This document shows, piece by piece, positions 1 through 9,600 of a stretch of 64,000 nt of DNA. The translations under genes were made by a program, and so were the position numbers. Numbering within the stretch: the stretch's first letter is position 1; each line of letters begins with the position of its first letter. Where the stretch lies: the NCBI RefSeq assembly GCF_000507245.1, contig NC_023035.1:3329570-3393569 (forward strand). Reading direction: 5' to 3'. Under the pieces are notes generated by a model. The model ran no database searches. It saw only the letters and a program-made list of their open reading frames with translations, and had not been told where the DNA came from. Source of the DNA: Salinispira pacifica. Its GTDB lineage: Bacteria; Spirochaetota; Spirochaetia; DSM-27196; Salinispiraceae.

Positions 1-784
1 TTGATGACGGAGGAACCATAGAAGGATGCGCAAATTAAAGATTTTCATTGCAGCATTAATGTTGTTGTTAATAAGCGGCGGATTACTCTCGGCCCAGAAT
101 ACCATTACAGTAAGGTTCAGAAGTGCGCAGCAAAACACCACCCTGAGAAAAACCATCAGATATTTCACCTTTAATTTCAATGCCGATGGAAGACTAGTGG
201 AATGCCGGATTGAGGAACAGCGTGAGGACCAGCCAAGAAATCTTCGAAGGCATGAGACATTTCAGGACCAGGATGATCATATTCTGTATATGAGAGACGA
301 TTATTTCCAAAACCAAATCACCAAAGATGAACAGCTAGTCATCCTCAGCAGAGAAGACGGCTATTCGGTGATCCGGTCGGGGAACCCAGAGGGCACAGCC
401 GACCTTTTTTTCATAAAATCGGGGGCATCAAGCTTTACTCAAATATATAAAGATATGGAAATATACTCAATTGATTTCTCAGGTCACATCCTTGCTGTAC
501 ACCACATTTACCACGATGCACCGAGCATTCTGCATCATTACAACAATGAGCGTCTGGATTACGGAATGCACGGAGAGCAACTGTTTTATGAGGCCGAATA
601 CACAGAAGAATATATTCATGTCACCTACCCCACACCGGACATGGGAGATGGGAATATTTACGTCTACATAGGTGACGACTATGTCCCCCCAGCCGACGAT
701 ATGATCCGGGCCTTCAATGCATTTCTCATGCCCGGAGAGTATCAAGGCTACCTGCTGCCCTTTGTGGTGGGGTATTTTTGACGG
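1..784 (+). repeat. Tandem duplication, copy 1
   Basis: This is the first of two direct repeats about 951 bp apart. Identity starts at or before the first base of the window and runs through the ribosome-binding site and the whole gene, ending 3 bases after the stop codon. Bases 1-288 and 493-784 are nearly identical to the second copy, while bases 289-492 are strongly diverged but of the same length. The left end of the unit may lie outside the window. Confidence 0.9.
26..781 (+). CDS. Secreted protein of unknown function, duplicate copy 1
   Basis: I do not recognise a family. The 251-residue product starts with a clear signal peptide (basic MRKLK, hydrophobic core, cleavage near LLSAQ-N), so it is exported, probably to the periplasm or outer surface. 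There is no lipobox cysteine. The mature part is rich in charged and aromatic residues, with alternating beta-like segments and no transmembrane helix. A GGAGG/GAAGG-type ribosome-binding site lies just before the ATG. The paralogue at 977 is nearly identical in residues 1-88 and 156-251 but differs strongly in residues about 89-155. That pattern suggests a conserved scaffold with a variable block, or recent gene conversion of the flanks. It lies upstream of Wzi-like barrel genes, but a functional link is only an inference. Confidence 0.8.
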   Translation: MRKLKIFIAALMLLLISGGLLSAQNTITVRFRSAQQNTTLRKTIRYFTFNFNADGRLVECRIEEQREDQPRNLRRHETFQDQDDHILYMRDDYFQNQITKDEQLVILSREDGYSVIRSGNPEGTADLFFIKSGASSFTQIYKDMEIYSIDFSGHILAVHHIYHDAPSILHHYNNERLDYGMHGEQLFYEAEYTEEYIHVTYPTPDMGDGNIYVYIGDDYVPPADDMIRAFNAFLMPGEYQGYLLPFVVGYF

Positions 785-951
785 GTTTGAAAATCATGCT
801 ACTAATCCAGATGCCGCTACCAAAAGCTATGGAAGCCATTTCACCAGTGGCGATCCCATGGAGAAAAGCAACCCCGACGATACTACCCGGGGATGCGGCC
901 GACATTCAACCAGAGATAACATTATGCTGGCAAGGTTATTCAAGGAAGTGT

Positions 952-1735
952 TAGATGACGGAGGAACCATAGAAGGATGTGCAAATTAAAGATTTTCATT
1001 GCAGCATTGATGTTGATGTTAGTGAGCAGCGGATTACTCACGGCCCAGAATACCATTACAGTAAGGTTCAGGAGTGCGCAGCAAAACACCACTCTGAGAA
1101 AAACCGTCAGATATTTCACCTTTAATTTCAATGCCGATGGAAGACTAGTGGAATGCCGGATTGAGGAACAGCGTGAGGACCAACCAAGAAATCTTCGAAG
1201 GCATGAGACATTTCAGGACCAGGATGACCACATATTGTATACGAGAGAAGATTTTTCACAGGGCGAACTGACCAAAAAAGAGCGTCGAATCATCCTCAGC
1301 AAAGAAGACGGCTATTCAGTGATCCGTTCCGCAGACCCCGGAGGAACACCTGACCTGTTCTTTAATAGAAGGGGAGAAGATGATTTTATTAAGATCTATA
1401 AAAATATGGAGATAAGTTCGATAGAATTTACTACAGATGAATTAGCTGTACACCACATTTACCACGATGCACCGAGCATTCTGCATCATTACAACAATGA
1501 GCGTCTGGATTACGGAATGCACGGAGAGCAACTGTTTTATGAGGCCGAATACACAGAAGAATATATTCATGTCACCTACCCCACACCGGACATGGGAGAT
1601 GGGAATATTTATGTCTACATCGGCGACGATTACGTCCCACCTGCCGACGATATGATCCGGGCCTTCAATGCATTTCTCATGCCAGGGGAATATAGAGGCT
1701 ACCTGCTGCCCTTTGTGGTGGGGTATTTTTGACGG
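952..1735 (+). repeat. Tandem duplication, copy 2
   Basis: Second copy of the unit that begins the window, including the same leader and ribosome-binding site and the full gene. The diverged block is 1240-1443, exactly the same length (204 bp) as in copy 1, with no visible insertions or deletions. Flanking identity on both sides is close to complete. Confidence 0.9.
977..1732 (+). CDS. Secreted protein of unknown function, duplicate copy 2
   Basis: Paralogue of the preceding gene: 251 residues, with a signal peptide that has a Met/Leu-rich core and cleaves near LLTAQ-N. The C-terminal about 96 residues match copy 1 except for one Gln-to-Arg change near the end. The central block (about residues 89-155) keeps only scattered identities, such as the EDGYSVIRS and DLFF motifs. 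The same start codon context and ribosome-binding site are present. The 195-bp spacer between copies has no convincing gene; a reading frame runs through it but lacks its own start signal. Function is unknown. Equal length of the diverged blocks argues against decay and for a retained fold. Confidence 0.8.
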   Translation: MCKLKIFIAALMLMLVSSGLLTAQNTITVRFRSAQQNTTLRKTVRYFTFNFNADGRLVECRIEEQREDQPRNLRRHETFQDQDDHILYTREDFSQGELTKKERRIILSKEDGYSVIRSADPGGTPDLFFNRRGEDDFIKIYKNMEISSIEFTTDELAVHHIYHDAPSILHHYNNERLDYGMHGEQLFYEAEYTEEYIHVTYPTPDMGDGNIYVYIGDDYVPPADDMIRAFNAFLMPGEYRGYLLPFVVGYF

Positions 1736-1807
1736 TGGCCGGATAATCGTCGGGGGAAAACCCGGCGGAGGGTCGTTTTCCCAGGGCATTCAGGATATTA
1801 TGTTTCC

Positions 1808-3442
1808 ATGAACACGCCTAACTTTCGCCCGGTTTTCGCCGTACTGGTACTCATGCTGCTGGCGGTGCCGGCGCTGAGCGCTCAGCAGAAAATGGTTCCT
1901 CTTTCCTCGGATGCATACGATACAGTTGAACAGGAATTCATCCGGCAGGGAATTGCACCTCCGTTTAATGCCAGACCCTGGTCCGTTGAGGAGTTTCGTT
2001 TTTATTACCGGCAGATTGGGGCCGATATTCCGGCGGAGTTGATGCAGGAACCGGATTATCATGAGCCGGGTCTTTCTGTCGGGTTTATTCCTTCGGTGAA
2101 CCTGGAAGCCTATGCGAAGACTAACCCGGATGGTGATGAGGATTATGAATTGCCGTGGCTATACGGGTTCGGCAGCCGCACTCCGGTTGTGGAGTTGGGG
2201 CTGGATATGTTCATTTTGGAATCCGCCTACCTGGGCGGGGACGTGGAGCTTCGCCAGGAATACTTTGCAACAGACAAACAGGGGAATCCTTCAAATGTAA
2301 ATGCTGATTTCGGATTCTATGATGTACAGTTCCCGTTTACTGCCTACGGTACAGTGGGAGGACCCCACTGGACGCTTTTGGCCGGGCGAAATGATCTTGC
2401 GCTGGGACCGGGACGGTTCGAGCAGCTGATTGTTTCCGATTCACCTCACTGGCTTGATCAGCTTAGGCTATCGGCCTGGTGGAAGAATTTCAAATACAGC
2501 ATGGCGCTTATTTATGTGCAGCCGTACCTCACCGGAAGCGAGCGGCAGGCTGCGGCCGATTACACCACCACTGACGGCGATTCGTCGAATATTTTTCCTT
2601 CCAAGTATTTCATATTCCATCGTTTCGATATGAAATTTTTTCAGCGCTGGAATTTTGCCATCACCGAGGGACTGAGCTGGGGCGGCCGCCCCCTGGACCT
2701 GCGTTTTCTGAATCCGGTGGGAATTATGCACAATTTTTATGAGTGGGATTATGCCGCCAGCATGCTGAGTCTGGATACGGAGGTTGTACCGGTCAAAAAT
2801 CTTCTACTGTATGGTCAGTTCATGTTCAATTCCATACAGTCCTCCTATGAAAAGCAGCGGTATACCGACGCTGCCATTCCTTCGGCCATGGGATGGATGG
2901 CGGGTATTCAGTTCGAGCCCCGGATTGAAGGCGCAGCAGAGGGATTGAGCGTCGGATTTGAATATATCCACAGCGACCCTTGGCTGTATATCCGGGAGCA
3001 CAGCCTCAATTCATTCTTCTGGAGGCGAAAGGCGTTGAGCAATCTGGAAGGAGGAAACCCGCTGATCAGCGAGCCCCTGGGGTTCAGCTGGGGTCCGGAC
3101 ACTGTTTCCTACACTTTTTGGACAGACATCCAGGGTATTGCCGGTGTGAGGAATTTAGATCTGGATCTTCGCTTCAGCATAGTCGAGGACGGCGAACAGG
3201 ATATCCTCACCCCCTACGATACCGGCGAGGAAGCCGTAACCATGCGGACACCCACGGGCACCCCTGAATTATGGCGCATTTTGAATATTCAACCTTCATA
3301 CAGGCTGCCTGAAAGAACCTGGGGACGCCTTTCTTTTTGGATAAATACTGATATATTATGGCTGAATAATGCATTTCACGATCCCGGCCGCCGTGAGTTT
3401 GATATGCAAATGACATTCGGCGCCGGCTGGAGTTTACAATGA
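1808..3442 (+). CDS. Wzi-like outer-membrane beta-barrel protein
   Basis: This 544-residue protein has a signal peptide (cleavage near ALSAQ-Q). A short helical N-terminal stretch, common in Wzi-type barrels, is followed by many alternating amphipathic strands and a C-terminal segment rich in aromatic residues. Segments such as AGRNDLALGPGRF and LRFLNPVGIMHNFYEW resemble the capsule-assembly Wzi family, which binds and anchors surface polysaccharide at the outer membrane. Length fits the family (450-600). It overlaps the next gene by 4 bp (ATGA), so the two are translationally coupled. The ribosome-binding site is weak and distant (AGGA about 12 bases upstream). A role in surface glycan attachment is an inference; a general porin is the alternative. 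Confidence 0.7.
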   Translation: MNTPNFRPVFAVLVLMLLAVPALSAQQKMVPLSSDAYDTVEQEFIRQGIAPPFNARPWSVEEFRFYYRQIGADIPAELMQEPDYHEPGLSVGFIPSVNLEAYAKTNPDGDEDYELPWLYGFGSRTPVVELGLDMFILESAYLGGDVELRQEYFATDKQGNPSNVNADFGFYDVQFPFTAYGTVGGPHWTLLAGRNDLALGPGRFEQLIVSDSPHWLDQLRLSAWWKNFKYSMALIYVQPYLTGSERQAAADYTTTDGDSSNIFPSKYFIFHRFDMKFFQRWNFAITEGLSWGGRPLDLRFLNPVGIMHNFYEWDYAASMLSLDTEVVPVKNLLLYGQFMFNSIQSSYEKQRYTDAAIPSAMGWMAGIQFEPRIEGAAEGLSVGFEYIHSDPWLYIREHSLNSFFWRRKALSNLEGGNPLISEPLGFSWGPDTVSYTFWTDIQGIAGVRNLDLDLRFSIVEDGEQDILTPYDTGEEAVTMRTPTGTPELWRILNIQPSYRLPERTWGRLSFWINTDILWLNNAFHDPGRREFDMQMTFGAGWSLQ

Positions 3443-5244
3443 CCATTTCCCGGATTTTATCCTCGCTTTATAAAGTGATTGCCGCAGCAGTGGTAATTTC
3501 GGCTTCGGCGGCCCCGCTTCTTCACTCACAGCAGGCACTGGCCGATATTTCTCTTTCGGACCTGGAGTCGCCCATATATGCGGATCTGCAGATGTGGGAG
3601 GAAGCCGGTTTCATTCCCGGGCTTCCCATTATGCGCCCATACAGTTATCAGCAGGTGCTTTATGCACTGCAGCATGTGATAGCCAAGGCAGACAGTAACT
3701 CAGAGGCAGCAGTTAAGGCCGGTGAGTATTACCGGAAACTGAATACCCCCGATCCTCGGTATGCATTCTCCTTTACACCTCAATTCCGGGTGTCCGGCGA
3801 CGGTGAAGAGGACGGGTTCTATACCAACACCCCTCCCGGGCTGGGTTTTGCATGGAACATTCAGGAGTCCGATCGGGGAAAAACCTGGGCGGAACTTCAC
3901 TACGAAGCCCAGATGCTGGATTCGGAAAACGCAAGTGCCCTTCCGGCAGGAGTACGGGAAACATCTGACTATATTCCCGACTGGTCGGATATCGATCTGT
4001 TCGGCCGGAATATCAGCATTCGTCAGTTTGTCTACAGCCTGCTGGATATCAGCAGGATGAGCATGGACGGCAGGGCGGCAACCAATTTCAGGGTGGGAAC
4101 CCACCGAAGCAGCGCCGGTCCCTTCCATAACGACGGCATTCTGATATCTCCCGACGCACCCGCCGCTGGCCATTTTTCTCTGAATTACGGCAGACAGTTC
4201 GGAAAACCTGACTCCGAAGGGTTTTCCCCGGGGATGAATTATGCATCACAGCTGAGCATCCTTTCCGCCACAGACGATAACGGAGAAGGCCGGTACGGCG
4301 GAAAGTACATGATGTTTCATATGTTGAGAGTACAGGCCGCTGACTGGCTGAGCCTCGGTATTATCGAATCGGTTGTTTGGGGCGAGCGGCTTGAGCTGTA
4401 CTATCTCATCCCCCTTTCAAGCTACTTTCTGAATCAGGGGCTTACCGGTTTCGGCGATAACTCCCTGCTGGGTGTGGAGGCCATCTTCACCCCCGCAGCG
4501 TCTATCAAAATACCAGTGCAGATTTATGCGGATGATGTTCATTTCAACGATATTATCCGTTTCGAGTTCAACACCAAATACAAGTTCGCCGCCCAGACCG
4601 GTATCAGCTGGACGCCGCTGGTGCCCTGGCTGCAGAGGCTCTCTTTTGACTACAGCGCAGTGATGCCCTATATGTACACCCACTGGGACGAACGGACTCA
4701 GGTCTTCGACAGCAGCCGCGGGGGAGATGCAAACTACAGCAACTACACCCACCGGGGTGAAAATATCGGCCCGGGACTGGATCCCAACAGCGACCGATGG
4801 AGGCTTGAGTGGAAGGCAGAACCCATCTCCGGATCGAACAACTTCCTCCCCGGACTGGAGCTGGGGCTGAACAGCGCCATTCAGTATATGCGCCACGGGA
4901 ACGCCAGCGCCGGGATCATCGACGGAGCTTCCGGCGACATTTTCGATCCGGGCTACATAGGCCGCACGCCCACCTTTCAAGCCCCGTATCCTGAAGAACA
5001 ACTTAACGGGCAACCTTACACACGCTTTCTCACCCAGGATGTACTTGAGCATACCCTGCAGCTTTCCCTGGAAACTGATGTGAGACTGCGCAGCGTCTCT
5101 GCCGAAAAGCCCGCATACCGGGGACCGGCGCTGAACATGGGGCTGGGCTACACCCTGGAGCGAATCTGGAACCGGGATTTAATTGCCGGTGACAATAGCT
5201 GGGGTCACTATTTCAGGGTGGATTTCACTATTTCTTTCCCCTGA
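3439..5244 (+). CDS. Second Wzi-like outer-membrane beta-barrel protein
   Basis: A 601-residue exported protein with a signal peptide (residues 1 to about 35) and a helical region of about 60 residues, with YADLQMWEEAGFIPGLP followed by a PYSYQQVLYAL stretch. That arrangement is typical of the N-terminus of Wzi-like proteins. The rest is beta-rich with frequent Gly, Tyr and Trp, and the last residues (FRVDFTISFP) look like a closing barrel strand. The start ATG overlaps the stop of the upstream barrel gene, so both should be produced together, perhaps as partners. It is weakly similar in layout to the upstream protein, not a recent duplicate. The nearest glycan locus in this window is 35 kb away. 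Confidence 0.7.
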   Translation: MTISRILSSLYKVIAAAVVISASAAPLLHSQQALADISLSDLESPIYADLQMWEEAGFIPGLPIMRPYSYQQVLYALQHVIAKADSNSEAAVKAGEYYRKLNTPDPRYAFSFTPQFRVSGDGEEDGFYTNTPPGLGFAWNIQESDRGKTWAELHYEAQMLDSENASALPAGVRETSDYIPDWSDIDLFGRNISIRQFVYSLLDISRMSMDGRAATNFRVGTHRSSAGPFHNDGILISPDAPAAGHFSLNYGRQFGKPDSEGFSPGMNYASQLSILSATDDNGEGRYGGKYMMFHMLRVQAADWLSLGIIESVVWGERLELYYLIPLSSYFLNQGLTGFGDNSLLGVEAIFTPAASIKIPVQIYADDVHFNDIIRFEFNTKYKFAAQTGISWTPLVPWLQRLSFDYSAVMPYMYTHWDERTQVFDSSRGGDANYSNYTHRGENIGPGLDPNSDRWRLEWKAEPISGSNNFLPGLELGLNSAIQYMRHGNASAGIIDGASGDIFDPGYIGRTPTFQAPYPEEQLNGQPYTRFLTQDVLEHTLQLSLETDVRLRSVSAEKPAYRGPALNMGLGYTLERIWNRDLIAGDNSWGHYFRVDFTISFP

Positions 5245-5292
5245 TCGTGAGCCGGCTCAGCGGAAGAACCACAAAAACTTGGAGTGCATACC

Positions 5293-6402
5293 ATGAGCAG
5301 GATGAGTCTGAAGATGAAGATAATTACCGCCGTTTCAGGGGCAGTTGCAGCAGCAATCATACTTACCGTTCTGCTTGTGCCTTCCCGGTTTCGCGTCGGG
5401 GCGGCGGGCCTTCCTTCAGAATTTACTTCGGTAATTGAAACGGCCATGGATTCTGTTGTCAGCGGCAATATGAGTCTGGGGGAAAACAGGGCTGACCTCC
5501 ACCTCACCGCCCCGTCCCCGGCAATCATTCCCGCAGCTCCCATGAATGCGCCGGCGGGAGAGCATCTGTTCGCCGCGCTGGATCCCATGGTGTGGATTCA
5601 CAACGAAAATCTGATTCCCCGGCAGCCGGGCGGTCGTGTGCTGGAAGACTATCCCCTTGAAGAAATGGCTGACGCACTGACTCCCTTTGTTTCTTCTGAA
5701 GATCGTTTTTACCCCGTGGCCATCCCCGGAGATTACCCGGAATTGTTTCTCCCCGTTCTGGTGATGCTCAGTGAATCTCTGCAGGGGTTTGTGAATGAGG
5801 AAGTGTTTGATTCCTGGGATGAGCTACTTGCGAACCCCCGAACCTGGCGGGATTCGGGCTACTTTGACCGTGCATACGAGCTGCTTGATGACTGGGCGAA
5901 CCGGGGCATTATTTCCCCCCAGTGGTGGGACATGGATGAACCGGCGTACCGGGACGCAGCCCTGGAAGGCCGGGCGGGGCTGTTCCCCCATTATCTCAGC
6001 TGGAAGCGGCTGGCGCCGGCGGAAGAGCGTTTCTACTGGAAGGTTATCCCCGCCGTCTCCGGCAGGGGCGTACGCACAATCCGGCCGGTTACCCGTGCAG
6101 CAGTCTGGAGCGCCGGCAGCCGCAGTACTGCCTTAATTGAGAGTTCTCCATCCGGTTCTCCATCCGGTTCGGCATCCCCTTCTCCGGCCTCAACCGCCGG
6201 GCTGCTGGAGAAGCTCCCCGAAAAGCACAGAGAAACGGCCTCCAGGCTCATTCGGGCCGTGCAGGGGCGGACTTCCCGGGAGAGGATCGTTACTCATACC
6301 GGCTGGACGCCGGCAATTTCGGGCAGCAGTGTAGTAAATAAAGAGGACCGGGATGCCAGAACCATGCTGGCCTCCGCGGATTTCTGGATTATTGTGCGCT
6401 GA
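5293..6402 (+). CDS. Membrane-anchored protein resembling a solute-binding lobe
   Basis: I chose the ATG at 5293 because a TTGGAG ribosome-binding site lies about 8 bases upstream; a GTG at 5284 in the same frame overlaps that site. The product begins with a single hydrophobic segment (about residues 9-28) that is either an uncleaved anchor or a signal peptide. Residues 90-270 contain short segments (RVLEDYPLEEMADAL, NPRTWRDSGYFDRAYELLDDW) reminiscent of family 1 extracellular solute-binding proteins, but the usual N-terminal lobe is absent. A Ser/Pro/Gly-rich tract (about residues 285-305), encoded by a short DNA repeat, separates the last about 70 residues. It follows the two barrel genes closely and is probably in their operon. 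Function is uncertain. Confidence 0.55.
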   Translation: MSRMSLKMKIITAVSGAVAAAIILTVLLVPSRFRVGAAGLPSEFTSVIETAMDSVVSGNMSLGENRADLHLTAPSPAIIPAAPMNAPAGEHLFAALDPMVWIHNENLIPRQPGGRVLEDYPLEEMADALTPFVSSEDRFYPVAIPGDYPELFLPVLVMLSESLQGFVNEEVFDSWDELLANPRTWRDSGYFDRAYELLDDWANRGIISPQWWDMDEPAYRDAALEGRAGLFPHYLSWKRLAPAEERFYWKVIPAVSGRGVRTIRPVTRAAVWSAGSRSTALIESSPSGSPSGSASPSPASTAGLLEKLPEKHRETASRLIRAVQGRTSRERIVTHTGWTPAISGSSVVNKEDRDARTMLASADFWIIVR

Positions 6403-6523
6403 GCCGGCAGTCTGTCTCAACAATTCGCCTAGTGAAGGCTCTCCGTTCAAAGGATATTCTTTCCAAAAAAGCACCTGTCGCCAATAGACTCTTCAGCAAC
6501 GTACCTGGCGGCACATCACAAAT

Positions 6524-6554
6524 AACGGGGCGGCGCAAGACTGCCGCCCCGTTT
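6524..6554. terminator. Strong bidirectional intrinsic terminator
   Basis: A perfect 11-bp inverted repeat, AACGGGGCGGC (6524-6534) and its complement (6543-6553), with an 8-base loop. It is followed by T residues on the + strand and by a T-rich stretch on the - strand. It sits between two convergent operons, downstream of the + strand gene ending at 6402 and of the - strand giant gene ending at 6640, and can serve both. Confidence 0.85.
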
Positions 6555-6639
6555 CTAAACTTGCAGAGCACTGTTAGAAACCGTATCTGCGTCGGTACTC
6601 TTTCCCGGCAGTACCTTATACGGTGCCGCCGGGGAAGGC

Positions 6640-9600
6640 CTACTCTTCATCTTCCAGTATCACCAGATCATAATTCCCGCTTCCGTAGCCGATGGCCACT
6701 TTACCTGCAGTGGATGTGACCCAGGCTCCGCTGGTAGGCCGGGCCACGATACTTGTTCTCTGGCTGTTTACAATGGAATTGGTGGCAACCACTCCGTACT
6801 CCCAGGCTCCAAGGGTACTGTCGTAGTAGGCCATTTTCAGTCCGGAGAAGGTTCCAATACCGTTTCCTGTCAGATATGACACATAGGGAGTGTCCCCGGC
6901 CAGATCCATATCGGCCCATGATCCCACCGCTCCTTCGCTGTCAATAATCTCACTGGTCTGGAATGTGTAGCTTCCGGTACCATCGATGTTCGGTGCATAA
7001 AGGTACAGAAGGTCGCCAGTGGATACACGGTGAGCCACCGCATGAATATTGCCCGATGCATCGAGCTTCATATCCACATAATATCCTGCAGTATCATCGT
7101 TGGTGTCTGCTGCCGGGAATACATCGGTGACAGTCCATTCGCTGCTGTTGGCAGGTTCGGGAGTGTTTCCCCGGGCAATCTGCAGAGTACGCTGGGTGGT
7201 GTTGTAAAAGATGATTACCGGGCGTACATCGGTTGCGTCGGATCCGCCGATGCTGTCCACTGCAATGCTGGACCAAACACCCACATCCTCTCCGCTGCTG
7301 GTGGGAGAAGCGGTTGTGTCCTCCACACCTGCAACCACCGTAGCACCGCTGGTTTCGTTTCCTCCGTTGGTGGCTACGATTTCGTTGGCGCCGTCGGTTA
7401 TGGCATATTTCAGCGTCTTGGAATAGGCATCATAATACGACACATAGTTTCTGCCGTTCACTTCGTCGCGAACAATTCTGGGATTCTGAAACTGATACAG
7501 AGTTTCATCTTCACCGTCGGCATAATTAGGCGTATCGGCATCTCCGTTACCCAAGCGTTCGATATAAGCCACATTTCCATTATTATTCTCAGTCACCAGA
7601 TACCCCCAGGCGTTTCCGCCGTTGTAATAATTCTGGAGATAGGTGATATGTCTGCTTCCGTCGGGGGCCACAAGAATATCGGTCCATTCCGGCGGGTCAT
7701 AGATGGAGAAATAGCTGGTCCGGTTCACTACAGGTCCCATTGCTGCGCTATACATGTCGGAGGTTGCATAGTATGACCATGAGGCCCACAACTGCCATGT
7801 ATTCCGGTCAGCCTCCATGGCGGGATGCACCGGTGAAAGGCTCTGATCAAAGCTGCCTTCATAGTTCCACATCTGCACATAGCGGTCGTCGGTCCAGAGA
7901 GTGGATGCCAGTCCGCTCCCATCGTCTTCCTTTTGCCAGTCCCTGCTGCTTCCATTTCTGTTATTTATGCTCTCAATCCCGTTTACCATTACGCTCAGCC
8001 ATCCGGAATGGGTAAGATTGGATGAGTCGGTTATGCTGATATGCGTGGCCTCCGTATTTGCACTGTAGTTTGCAGCCCCAAGGTCGTCATTGGCAGATCG
8101 GTCGTCATTGTACACACGTACCCAGGATGTTCCGGTTTCGGCCAGGTTGTATCCGGTTATCAGAATTTCCCGTCCTGCCTGAGCTTCGTTTTCCCTGAGG
8201 ATAAACTTTCCGAACCGGCTTCTGAAGGTATTCTCCGCACCGTCGGGTCTGATAATTGAGCTAATGTACGGCACCACATCCACCTGCATGGTCCGATTTA
8301 CGCTGTTTCCGCCGGCATCAAAAATATCAAAGCTCAGAACCACATTATTCTCAGCCACATTGGCTATCCGGGAGCTGTCGAATTCAAAGTCCCAGTTAAA
8401 CACATTGCCCGTATCTTCATTCAGATACTCACTGCCGTCTACGGTAAAACTCCAGTCCGGGCTGGTTCCTGCTCCGCTTCCGAATACGGTGAACGCAGTT
8501 CCGCCGTTGTACCCGGGTATGCTCACATCGATCCGGTCGATAATCTGGTTATCCCATGCCTTACCCTGAATAATAACCCGGCCTGAAATATCCGCATCCG
8601 TGCCGTCATGAAGGCTGTCTGCGGCATATTCCACATGCCCAAGTCGGGTATCACCTGACATGGCGATATTTTCTTCATAGTCAGTCACCGGCTGAAGAGC
8701 TTTTTGTGTATCATCAGCATCTTCATTATAGCCTTGACCGAAGGGAGCAATATCCAAATTCGGAGCTGTATCATCCACGTTATCTATGGTCAGCCCCAGG
8801 GTCACCGCTGCGCTGAGTTCATCCGTAGAGTCCGCATCGTCGCTGGTGGTGCTGTCATACACGGTTATCTCAATCGTCTGATCGTTATCGCTGCTGCTTT
8901 CGGTGAATGCACTGGTATCAATTTCCACCGCCGAGTCTGTAAGCGCACCATTCTGTTCCGTGCCGTTATACACAATAGAGTAGCGCAGCGTACCGTTTCC
9001 TCCGGCGCTGTTCACAGCGATGTAAAGCAAGTCGTTCCGGGCGGTAAAGTTTGAGCTTCCGTATCCGCTGGAGATGGTGGTGCCCTGCTCATCTGCTTCA
9101 ACTGTTCCGCTGGCATCCAGATCGGTACCCAGCACCAGGGAGTTGATGGCAGGCTTGTTGTTGGCAATAAACGCAGCCTGGGCGGCTTCAGAAAAGTTGC
9201 CGGCAAAATCCACCGCTCTGCTGTGGAGGGTTACTGCACCGTCATTCACAGCGGTGGAGTCGAAGAGGGCAGACCACTGATAAGTTCCGGCACTCAGGGC
9301 AAGCCGTTCGTCAAATCCGTCCCCGTCCCCTGAGGGAAGGCCGTCGGATCCGGCGGCTCCGCTTTCCAGCTCGTTGTCTATTACAATCCGGTAATCGTCG
9401 AATGCCGGGTTGTCAAGATCGTAGACGTCGGCCGCCGTGAAGCTGGATGTGGTCCCGCTGCCGTTTTTCAGCTGTATGAGATCGCCGTTCCGGTCGGTAA
9501 GATACAATACTACCCGGTCGATTCCCGCAACGGTTCCCGTATCCCGAACGGTACCCTGCAGTTCCGCAGCCGTACCGATTATTTCCGTACTTCCGGTAAC

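Noticed and set aside
717-989. A 90-residue frame bridging the two duplicated genes
   Set aside because: It starts inside the first gene, has no ribosome-binding site, and its last part is just the leader of the second gene read in another frame.
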